NCBI GenBank assembly: GCA_013152105.1
Contig: JAADHA010000512.1
Span: forward strand, 1-5,168
From: Oligoflexia bacterium
GTDB lineage: Bacteria > Myxococcota_A > UBA796 > UBA2385
Length of the DNA: 5,168 nucleotides
Reading direction: 5' to 3'
The position numbers and the translations under genes are program-made. The notes beneath the pieces are model-generated. The model saw only the letters and a list, made by a program, of their open reading frames with translations, searched no databases and was not told the DNA's origin. Shown piece by piece: positions 1-5,168 of this stretch. Position 1 is the stretch's first letter. Each line of letters starts with the position of its first letter.

Positions 1-1
1 C

Positions 2-211
2 GACTGGCTGCTCGACATCGCAAGCGTGCAGATGCGCGGCCAGGACCCGGTCCCGCAGGCCGGCGTCTACACCCTGACGACACCGGCCGGCAAGGAAGCC
101 ACCCTGTCCTTCACCCGCCTCGACGAGGACACCATCCAGGTCGTGCTCGGCGGCGGTCGCAAGGACATCGTCTGGCACGTCACTGCGGCTGGGGTCGAGA
201 CCGCTTCATGA
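2..211 (+). CDS. C-terminal end of an unrecognised protein (5' partial)
   Basis: The frame is open from the left edge to the TGA at 209-211, giving the last 69 residues of a gene that begins outside the window. An internal GTG at 26 could be mistaken for a start, but the frame continues upstream without a stop (DWLLDIAS precedes it), so this is most likely a truncated longer gene. The tail alternates short hydrophobic and polar stretches (GVYTLTTPAGKEATLSF, then DTIQVVLGGG, then DIVWHV), which suggests a small beta-rich C-terminal domain. There is no membrane segment or recognisable catalytic motif. Codons end mostly in G or C, as in the neighbouring genes, which supports real coding. The TGA overlaps the ATG of the next plus-strand ORF. 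I do not recognise the family and assign no function. Confidence 0.6.
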   Translation, partial: DWLLDIASVQMRGQDPVPQAGVYTLTTPAGKEATLSFTRLDEDTIQVVLGGGRKDIVWHVTAAGVETAS

Positions 212-396
212 GTGTCGATCCGGACCCGCTGCGGTCGACCGTGGCCGCGCTCGCAGATCGGGCCGGCTGCCAGGACTGGATCTTCGGGCCCTGCGCCCAC
301 TTGGACGATCTGCGCTGCGACCCAGATGCGACGCTTCAAGCTGGACGTGTCGGTGGTTCTGTCGCCCAGGGCCGCCCCCAGGATGTCGGTCAATGA
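208..396 (+). CDS. Small hypothetical ORF overlapping the upstream stop
   Basis: A 62-residue ORF starts at an ATG that overlaps the upstream TGA (ATGA), an arrangement typical of translationally coupled operon genes. The start has only a weak purine-rich stretch upstream. The first two thirds look coding: 35 of the first 42 codons end in G or C, and the residues run SVDPDPLRSTVAALADRAG, then a Cys/Trp-containing part with QDWIFGPCAHLDDL. From about base 334, eight of nine consecutive codons end in A or T, and the rest is low in complexity (RVGGSVAQGRPQDVGQ). The 3' part may therefore not be translated in this frame, which would fit a frameshift, a decayed gene or an overlap with an opposing frame. 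No family is recognised. The alternative is that the whole ORF is spurious. Confidence 0.35.
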   Translation: MSVDPDPLRSTVAALADRAGCQDWIFGPCAHLDDLRCDPDATLQAGRVGGSVAQGRPQDVGQ

Positions 397-497
397 CACG
401 GGCGAGCCCGAGGGCCGCCCACGCCGGTTGAAGCCCAAACCCTGGCCCACGGGGGACGCGGACGCACCCGCAGCAGGGTTCACATCCATACGGATAT
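397..497. other. Convergent intergenic gap, no clear terminator
   Basis: This stretch separates the plus-strand ORF from the stop codon of the minus-strand permease. A strong hairpin followed by a T-run would be expected between convergent units, but none is seen on either strand. The only inverted repeat noticed near the operon end is a weak one, ATCC-4 nt-GGAT at 484-495, with no U-tract. A minus-strand frame beginning with ATG at 489-487, 8 nt after the permease stop, stays open across the gap and beyond; it is treated as an uncertain alternative in the findings. Confidence 0.4.
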
Positions 498-1628
498 TCA
501 GTCCACCAGCTTGGGATCCATGGCGTCGCGCAGTCCCTGTCCCAGCAGGTTGAAGCCGGTGAGGGTCACGAAGATGGCCAGGCCCGGGAACACGGTGAGG
601 TGCCACAGACCCTGGCTGATGTAGGCGCGGCCCTGCATGACGGTCTCGCCCCAGGATGGGACAGTGGCGTCACCAAAACCCAGGAAAGACAGGCTGGTCT
701 CGGCCAGCACGGCGTTGGCCACGCCAAAGGCGATGGCGACGAAGACCGGGCTGATGGCGTTGGGGAGGACGTGGCGGAACATCACCCGCCAGCTTGGCAG
801 CCCCAGGGCCTGTGCGGCCGCGATGTAGTCCAAGCTGCGAACCTTGAGCACTTCACCACGAACCAGTCTGAAGATGCGCGTCCAACCCACAAATCCCAGC
901 ACCATCATGATGTTCACGATGCTCGGTTCCAAGAAGGCGATCACCGCGATGATCAGGAAAAAGGTGGGGAAACACATCACGATCTCGGTGATCCGAGACA
1001 ATATCAAGTCGACCCAGCCACCGAAGAAGCCAGCCGCCAGTCCCAGGGTGACCCCGACCGACGACGAGATGCTCATCGCGACGACGCCAACCAGCATGGC
1101 GACGACTGTGCCGTGAATCAGCCGCGCCAGGACATCTCGGCCCTGGTCGTCAGTACCCAAGATGTGGCTTTTGTCCTCTCCGGGCTTGAGCTTGAGGGCG
1201 TCGGGATCGAACTTGGTCGGACTCCAACGCAAGGGCGGCCACACCGCAAAACCCATGTCCGGGCTGTCCGCCACGTCCTTCCAGGACTGGCCATCGAGTG
1301 ATGCGTAGTGGCCCGACATGGGGAACCACCCGTCGCCGACTTCGACGCTCTTGAGCCGGTTGCGCATCGACTGCCAGGGTACCCAGGTGTCCACGTACGA
1401 GGCCAGGGCCGGAAAGACCATCTCACCCTTGTACGACGCGACGATGGGCTTGTCATTGGCCAGCATGGGTGCTGTCGCAGCCAAGGATGCCAGCAAGACC
1501 ACGACGACCAGGCCAGCCATGCCCGAGTGGGAGCGACGCAAGCGACGCCAGATTCGCGACCAGTAGCTCTCGCTGAGGGTCTTGGCCGCCGGTTGCGTGG
1601 GAGATGCTTGCGTGGGAGCGGTGCTCAC
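498..1628 (-). CDS. yejE: YejE/DppC-type peptide ABC transporter permease
   Basis: Second membrane subunit of a peptide-class ABC importer, 376 aa. An N-terminal cytoplasmic segment (about 1-36, rich in Ser/Thr/Pro then Arg) precedes TM1 (about 37-57). Next comes a long extracytoplasmic stretch (58-157) that opens with ANDKPIVASYKGEMVFP, closely resembling YejE. The OppC-family signature LGTDDQGRDVLARL lies at 157-170, followed by about five more hydrophobic segments to residue 364. The cytoplasmic EAA-type coupling loop that contacts the ATPase is at about 268-290 (AAAQALGLP, ending HVLPN). The protein ends DAMDPKLVD, a normal C-terminus for the family. The start is GTG at 1628-1626, chosen because its GTGA overlaps the upstream permease stop and GAGG lies 5 nt before it. 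It is the last gene of the operon. Assignment to the DppC/OppC/YejE superfamily is secure. The YejE subgroup is inferred from the long loop and signature. The transported substrate is unknown. Confidence 0.93.
   Translation of the reverse strand: MSTAPTQASPTQPAAKTLSESYWSRIWRRLRRSHSGMAGLVVVVLLASLAATAPMLANDKPIVASYKGEMVFPALASYVDTWVPWQSMRNRLKSVEVGDGWFPMSGHYASLDGQSWKDVADSPDMGFAVWPPLRWSPTKFDPDALKLKPGEDKSHILGTDDQGRDVLARLIHGTVVAMLVGVVAMSISSSVGVTLGLAAGFFGGWVDLILSRITEIVMCFPTFFLIIAVIAFLEPSIVNIMMVLGFVGWTRIFRLVRGEVLKVRSLDYIAAAQALGLPSWRVMFRHVLPNAISPVFVAIAFGVANAVLAETSLSFLGFGDATVPSWGETVMQGRAYISQGLWHLTVFPGLAIFVTLTGFNLLGQGLRDAMDPKLVD
1158..1457 (-). other. Enlarged extracytoplasmic loop of the YejE-type permease
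   Basis: Residues 58-157 of the permease, between TM1 and the LGTDDQGRDV signature. At about 100 residues it is much longer than the equivalent segment of short DppC/OppC proteins and closer to YejE. It is rich in Trp, Pro and charged residues (TWVPWQSM, GDGWFPMSGHYASLDGQSW, FAVWPPLRWSP) and contains no hydrophobic helix, so it should sit on the outer face next to the propeller of the partner permease. No named domain is recognised. Confidence 0.6.
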
Positions 1629-3571
1629 TCGGACCTCACACGCGGGTCGACCACGCTGTAGAGCAGGTCGGAAATCAGAATGCCGGACAGCGTCAAGAAT
1701 GCGCTGAAGGTCGTGATGGCCATGATGACCGGGTAGTCACGGGCCAGGATTGCATCGAAGCCCAGCCGTCCCATGCCCTGGATGCTGAAGATGTACTCGA
1801 CGATCACCGACCCACCGATCATCGCCGGGAGGAGGTTGGCGACCAGGGTCACGATGGTGATCAGGCTGTTGCGGAAGGCGTGCTTGAAGACCACCACGTA
1901 CTCGGGCAGGCCCTTTGCGCGAGCGGTCCGCACGTAGTCTTCCTGGATGGTCTCCAGCATGGTGGTCCGCGCGTAGCGCGACAGGCTGGCGAAGCCCGCG
2001 TAGACCATGACGGTCACGGGTAGAACCAGGTGCAGCAGCCGGTCCCACAACCACGGGAGGTAGGACAGGTCGATGCTGTTGTCGCTGTAGAGCCCCACGC
2101 TGGGCAGGATATCCAGGGCCTTTTCGCTAGACAGGCTCATGATGAGCAGGGTCGCGAGCCAGAAATTCGGCACGCTGTAGAGCAGGAAGAGCACAAAGCT
2201 GCTGATCTGGTCGAAGGCGCTGCCGCGCTTGACCGCCGCCATCACGCCCAGCGGGATGCTGACAACGTAGATGATCATGATGGCGATGATATTGAGGCCA
2301 AGGGTGATCGGCAGGGCTTCGGCGATCTTGTCGATGACCAGCCGGTCATCGACGAAGCTGCGGTCAAAGTCCAGGGTGGCCGTGCGGTGCAACCAGCTCA
2401 GGTAGCGCTTCCAGATCGGGACCTGTCGCCACGACCGAGCGCCGGTGTAGACCGCGTCGCCTACGACCAGCACGTCCTTGACCGCGCCTGCGATGTCGGG
2501 GCTGCGGGCGAGCTCCTGACCGGTCGAGACCCGCCACAGCCGCGCGGTCTCGTCGTCACTGCCTGACACCAGGTGGTCGTCATCCGTCCAAGCGACCGCG
2601 TTCACCTGCTTGAAGTGACCCCGCAGACGCGCGACAGGGTCAGCGTCGAGGTCAGCCAGCGTCAGGACCGCCACCGTGCGGTCCCCAAGGGCCAGCGCCA
2701 TCCTGGTGCCGTCCGGCGAGAGGGCCACGTCGTTGATCGCCGCCCCCACTCCCGGGTGATCTTCCAGCAGCTTGCCCGCCGTCGTGTCCCAGATCCGCAG
2801 GTGCTGATCGTAGCCGGCCGAGAGCAGATGCCCATCGGGCAGCACGGCCAGTGACCAGACCCCCGACAGGTGGCCCTCCAAGGCGAAGCGGGTCGTGAGC
2901 GTGTCGCCCTCGAGCACCCGCACCATGCCATCGTCCGCCGCGGTCGCCACGGCTCCGTCCGGCAGCGAGACGAGCCCGCGAACCTGACGCCCCAGGGCCG
3001 GCGCGGTCGCGACCGCCTGCCCCTGCTGGTAGCGAACGACCTGTCCCGAGCTGTCGGCCGCAAGCACCGCGTCCCCGTCCAGGGCCACGGCCGTGATCTG
3101 GGGGGCACCCGAGGCGCCAGCCCGCAGGGTCGCCGAGATCAGGCCCTGTGCGTCGAGGCTGACCAAGGCCCCAGAGCTGGTGCCAACCACCAGGCTACCC
3201 GCCGGCCCCGCTGCCAAGGAGATGGGCCAGCCGTCAAGCTCAGCCAGTCGAGCCGTGCGAACCCAAGGCAGCGCCGGGTCCTTGGATGACTCGGGTTCGG
3301 GCACCGAGGCGGGCCAGACCTGGACCGTCCGATCTTCGCGAACCATCCCAAGGAGCTTCTTCTTGGCCTTGATTGCGTCGGCCTGGCGTTCACGGCTCTG
3401 AGAGCCACCGCCCCCAGCGCCGCCCATCCCTCGTTCGTTGCCGGCACCTGCACCAAACTTGGTCGCCACCGGATCGCCCGGTGCCAGGTTGATGATCAGG
3501 AAGGTGACGAAGGTGATCCCGAGCAGGGTCGGGATCATGGCCACCAGGCGCTTGAGAGCGTAGACGATCAA
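1625..3571 (-). CDS. DppB/YejB-type ABC permease with WD40 propeller insert
   Basis: First membrane subunit of the peptide-class importer, 648 aa, about twice the family norm of 310-370. Order of parts: a short basic cytoplasmic N-terminus and TM1 (about 9-30, MIPTLLGITFVTFLIINLA) ending in APGDPV, the usual family sequence; a Gly-rich linker (40-58); a charged helix ending KKLLGM (59-76), matching the family's usual helix ending in LGLD; a WD40-type propeller (about 79-386); then the family sequence resumes with WKRYLSWL and DFDRSF (388-406). About five more TM segments follow (near 420-446, 455-479, 511-529, 570-592 and 615-640). The EAA-type coupling loop is at about 545-572 (DYVRTARAKGLP), and the C-terminus is SVVDPRVRSE. 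The TTG start is supported by AAGGA 9 nt upstream and by the normal family N-terminus YALKRLVAMIPTLLG. The gene lies 12 nt after the binding-protein gene and overlaps the next gene by 4 nt. The permease assignment is secure. That the propeller lies outside the membrane follows from family topology. Its role is unknown. Confidence 0.93.
   Translation of the reverse strand: MIVYALKRLVAMIPTLLGITFVTFLIINLAPGDPVATKFGAGAGNERGMGGAGGGGSQSRERQADAIKAKKKLLGMVREDRTVQVWPASVPEPESSKDPALPWVRTARLAELDGWPISLAAGPAGSLVVGTSSGALVSLDAQGLISATLRAGASGAPQITAVALDGDAVLAADSSGQVVRYQQGQAVATAPALGRQVRGLVSLPDGAVATAADDGMVRVLEGDTLTTRFALEGHLSGVWSLAVLPDGHLLSAGYDQHLRIWDTTAGKLLEDHPGVGAAINDVALSPDGTRMALALGDRTVAVLTLADLDADPVARLRGHFKQVNAVAWTDDDHLVSGSDDETARLWRVSTGQELARSPDIAGAVKDVLVVGDAVYTGARSWRQVPIWKRYLSWLHRTATLDFDRSFVDDRLVIDKIAEALPITLGLNIIAIMIIYVVSIPLGVMAAVKRGSAFDQISSFVLFLLYSVPNFWLATLLIMSLSSEKALDILPSVGLYSDNSIDLSYLPWLWDRLLHLVLPVTVMVYAGFASLSRYARTTMLETIQEDYVRTARAKGLPEYVVVFKHAFRNSLITIVTLVANLLPAMIGGSVIVEYIFSIQGMGRLGFDAILARDYPVIMAITTFSAFLTLSGILISDLLYSVVDPRVRSE
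1634..1637 (-). promoter_or_regulatory. Shine-Dalgarno for the YejE-type permease
   Basis: GAGG on the minus strand lies 5 nt before the GTG start at 1628 and inside the end of the upstream coding region. Together with the GTGA stop/start overlap at 1628-1625, it supports the GTG start and suggests reinitiation by ribosomes finishing the upstream permease. Confidence 0.6.
2414..3337 (-). other. WD40-like beta-propeller inserted in the TM1-TM2 loop
   Basis: Residues about 79-386 of the permease. Successive 37-43 residue units end in a strand, often followed by a Gly turn: 101-142, 144-184, 185-223, 224-266, 267-308, 309-351 and 352-386. The clearest WD40 blades are 224-266 (LEGHLSGVWSLAVLPDGHLL, later LRIWD) and 309-351 (LRGHFKQVNAVAW, SGSDDETARLW). 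Others keep SPDGT (285-289), LPDG and AADDG. The N-terminal strand EDRTVQVWPA (79-88) looks like the outer strand of a blade that the seventh unit lacks, so the ring probably closes by pairing the two ends of the insert, as WD40 propellers usually do. The ends of the domain would then lie side by side, which suits insertion into a loop. The alternative is that VPIW (384-387) is the last strand of blade seven and the count differs. Ligand not predicted. Confidence 0.85.
3395..3454 (-). other. Glycine-rich linker before the propeller
   Basis: Residues 40-59 of the permease: GAGAGNERGMGGAGGGGSQS, with 11 Gly in 20 positions. It follows the conserved APGDPV turn after TM1 and precedes a charged segment (SRERQADAIKAKKKLLGM). 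It is probably a flexible tether on the outer side of the membrane, giving the propeller freedom relative to the channel. Such low-complexity DNA can vary in length between relatives. Confidence 0.75.
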
Positions 3572-3580
3572 GGTCCGGGG

Positions 3581-3585
3581 TCCTT
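3581..3585 (-). promoter_or_regulatory. Shine-Dalgarno that fixes the TTG start of the WD40 permease
   Basis: AAGGA on the minus strand shares two bases with the TAA stop of the binding-protein gene (TAAGGA) and lies 9 nt before the TTG at 3571-3569. No ATG or GTG at a better distance preserves the family N-terminus, so TTG is the likely start. Embedding the site in the upstream stop suggests coupling of the two genes. Confidence 0.7.
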
Positions 3586-5168
3586 ACTTGTAGAGCACGT
3601 TCTCGGGCTTCACATACATATCGAAGGTCTGAAGCCCGGTCGGACGGACCTTGGCGCCCTCCAGACGCTTGTTTGCCAGCACGCCCACCAGGCCGTGAAT
3701 GAGCAAGGTCACCGGTTGGTCTTCCTGGAAGACCGCACAGAAGTCCTTGTACATGGCGTCACGCTTGTCGTCGTCGTATTCGGTTCGCATCGCCGTCAGC
3801 AGGGCGTCTGCCTGGTCGTTGTGCCAGCCCGCCACGTTGCCGCCGTTGGGGATGTCCTGGCTGCTGTGGAAGCTGTCGTAGGAGTCCACCCAGGGGTCGG
3901 GGGGGCTGTCGTAGAAGGCCGCCGCGTCGAAATTCCGGCTGTCCAGGTCCGCGGCAAAGGTCGACCACTCCAGCGGCCGCACGGACATGCGGATCCCGAC
4001 ATCTTTCATCGCGTCGTCCATCACGGCGCCGAGCTGGGTGTAGAAGCGCCCGCCGCTGGGGACCTTGAATTCGAATTCAAAGGGCTGACCATCACGGTCG
4101 AGCACGCCGTCACCGTTGCTGTCCGTCCACCCGGCGTCGGCCAGGAGGCTGCGCGCTTCGTCCTCGTCGAAAGCCAGCGGTTTCAGGTCCTTGTTGTACA
4201 TGGCGTAGCTGGGTTTGCTGGGGCAAACGGCGATGCGCCCTCGCCCGCGCTCGATCTCGTCGAGGATCCACTGCCGGTTGATCAGGTGGGCCATTGCGCG
4301 ACGCACCCTCGCGTCGTCGAAGGGGGGCTTGCGATCGTTCCAGGCGACCATCGACCACCCGATGCCCGTGTGGTCATACTCGAAGTACTGGGCGATGTCG
4401 GTGATCGTCGGGTCCTTGCTGTAGTCGTCATCCCAGTCCTGGAAGGACGCCACCGTCACGTCGAATTTCTGCTTGCGGAAGGCTTCGAAAGCGGCGACCG
4501 GGTCCGAGATGAAGATGTACTTGATCTTGTTGAAATTGTAGTAGGTCGGCTCGACCTGGGTTCCCCAGTAGAAGGGGTTGTGGACCATCACCACGCCGTC
4601 CTTGGGGTGGTATTCGGTGTCGGCGTAGTAGTAGGGCCCGGTGCCGGGTGGGGGCACCCGAATCTTGTTGAAGACATCCCCAAAGCCCGGTTGGCCGGGC
4701 ACGGTGCTGTACTCATCGATGCCCAGCTTTTTGGCCCAGACCGGGATCTGTTCTTCGTACCAACCCTTGTTGAGGATCCGTAGCGTGTAGCCGACGGTGT
4801 ACAGGCCCTTCCAGTAGGGCTCCCGGTAGCGCACGACGACCGTGTAGTCGTCGGGGGTCAGCAGCTCGACCACCTGATCGAAGCCGCTGCGCAGGTTGTC
4901 AGCGTTGACCGAGGTGTCCCGCAGCACTTCGAAGCTGAACTTGACATCAGCGCTGGTGAAGGGCCGCCCGTCCGCATTCAGCACGCCCTTGCGCAGGTGG
5001 TAGGTGTAGGTCAGGCGATCGTCGCTGGCTTCCCAACTGGTGGCCAGGCTGGGCAGCACGGCGGGAGGGTGATCCGGGTCGACACGCAGCAAGCGCCCCA
5101 GGGTGTAGGCAGCGATCGTCGAGGCATCGCCCTCGCTGGTCGCGTAGTAGTTGAGCGTCCCAGGAGGC
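3584..5168 (-). CDS. Family 5 extracellular solute-binding protein (5' partial)
   Basis: Ligand-binding subunit of the importer, acting outside the cytoplasmic membrane; 527 residues are visible. The frame runs open to the right edge. A TTG at 5092 is not the start, because the preceding 25 codons already read as mature family sequence (GTLNYYATSEGDASTIAAY). The signal peptide and true start lie outside the window. Visible family 5 features (residue 1 = codon at 5167-5165): LRVDPD at 27-32, SLATSWEASDDRLTYTYHLR at 40-59, FTSADVKFSFE at 70-80, GTGPYYY at 175-181, DPVAAFEAFRKQKFD at 222-236, FDDARVRRAMAHLINRQWIL at 283-302, and a C-terminal lobe with YDSPPDPWVDSYDSFHSS at 419-436. DSNGDGVLD at 349-357 has the spacing of an EF-hand-like calcium loop, common in this family. 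The middle part (YNFNKI, then AFEAF) resembles YejA-like proteins. Peptide binding is likely from the class, but the ligand is unproven. It is the first operon gene seen, 12 nt before the WD40 permease. Confidence 0.93.
   Translation of the reverse strand, partial: PPGTLNYYATSEGDASTIAAYTLGRLLRVDPDHPPAVLPSLATSWEASDDRLTYTYHLRKGVLNADGRPFTSADVKFSFEVLRDTSVNADNLRSGFDQVVELLTPDDYTVVVRYREPYWKGLYTVGYTLRILNKGWYEEQIPVWAKKLGIDEYSTVPGQPGFGDVFNKIRVPPPGTGPYYYADTEYHPKDGVVMVHNPFYWGTQVEPTYYNFNKIKYIFISDPVAAFEAFRKQKFDVTVASFQDWDDDYSKDPTITDIAQYFEYDHTGIGWSMVAWNDRKPPFDDARVRRAMAHLINRQWILDEIERGRGRIAVCPSKPSYAMYNKDLKPLAFDEDEARSLLADAGWTDSNGDGVLDRDGQPFEFEFKVPSGGRFYTQLGAVMDDAMKDVGIRMSVRPLEWSTFAADLDSRNFDAAAFYDSPPDPWVDSYDSFHSSQDIPNGGNVAGWHNDQADALLTAMRTEYDDDKRDAMYKDFCAVFQEDQPVTLLIHGLVGVLANKRLEGAKVRPTGLQTFDMYVKPENVLYK

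Noticed and set aside
484..495. A small inverted repeat (ATCC-4 nt-GGAT) just after the operon's last stop as a terminator.
   Set aside because: The stem is only four base pairs with no following T-run, too weak to call a terminator.
600..1301. A 233-codon open frame on the plus strand opposite the YejE-type permease.
   Set aside because: Its Asp/His/Gln/Gly-rich translation is typical of an antisense shadow of membrane-protein codons. The minus strand carries unmistakable permease motifs.
1604..3289. Several plus-strand open frames (1604-2023, 2030-2566, 2573-2854, 2870-3289) opposite the WD40 permease.
   Set aside because: They are consecutive antisense frames in the same register, low in hydrophobic structure and rich in Arg/Asp/Gln/His. 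The minus strand explains every one of them.
2414..3337. The WD40 part as an assembly chimera or a separate gene fused by error.
   Set aside because: The frame is continuous, there is no internal stop or ribosome-binding site, the permease is intact on both sides, and the join falls exactly in the one loop where a domain could be tolerated.
4065..4080. A perfect 16-bp palindrome, TTGAATTCGAATTCAA, that could be an operator.
   Set aside because: It lies deep inside the binding-protein coding region and follows directly from the codons for Phe-Glu-Phe-Glu-Phe. There is no promoter context.
3695..4783. A 362-codon open frame on the plus strand opposite the binding-protein gene.
   Set aside because: It is the antisense shadow of a high-GC gene. 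Its translation is Val/His/Gly-rich with no domain pattern, while the minus strand gives a clear family 5 binding protein over the same bases.
5090..5092. TTG as the start codon of the binding-protein gene.
   Set aside because: The frame continues upstream to the edge, and those 25 codons read as normal mature family 5 sequence, so the gene begins outside the window.

Overview
The window is GC-rich (roughly 60-65% by eye) and almost completely coding. Minus-strand genes use alternative starts (TTG, GTG) with short Shine-Dalgarno motifs, so this is a bacterium. The transporter type fits a Gram-negative or otherwise high-GC lineage. The WD40 content is reminiscent of Myxococcota or Planctomycetota, but no sequence here fixes the taxon.

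Layout: bases 498-5168 are one tight minus-strand operon for a peptide-type ABC importer of the YejABE/Dpp/Opp class. In transcription order it contains (1) a family 5 extracellular solute-binding protein (3584 to the right edge, 5' end outside the window); (2) a DppB/YejB-type permease (1625-3571); and (3) a DppC/YejE-type permease (498-1628). The first two genes are 12 nt apart and the last two overlap by 4 nt (GTGA), so expression is probably coupled. The binding protein would capture the ligand outside the cytoplasmic membrane and the two permeases would form the channel. The ATPase subunit(s) that must power it are not in the window. Bases 2-396 are read on the plus strand: the tail of an unrecognised gene and a small overlapping ORF. 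They converge on the end of the operon.

The notable result is in the second operon gene. It is 648 aa rather than the roughly 310-370 aa usual for DppB/YejB permeases, because a complete WD40-type beta-propeller of about 310 residues is inserted in frame in the first extracytoplasmic loop, between TM1 and TM2, preceded by a glycine-rich linker. The permease halves on both sides are intact. I read seven blades, with the final blade apparently closed by a strand from the start of the insert. The partner permease also has a long extracytoplasmic loop (about 100 residues). I infer an ABC importer carrying an external propeller platform, perhaps for substrate, binding-protein or envelope recognition. 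I do not know of a described system of this kind.

The stretch from about 212 to 497 is the least certain part. It holds only a short ORF and a competing frame on the opposite strand, and no convincing terminator.
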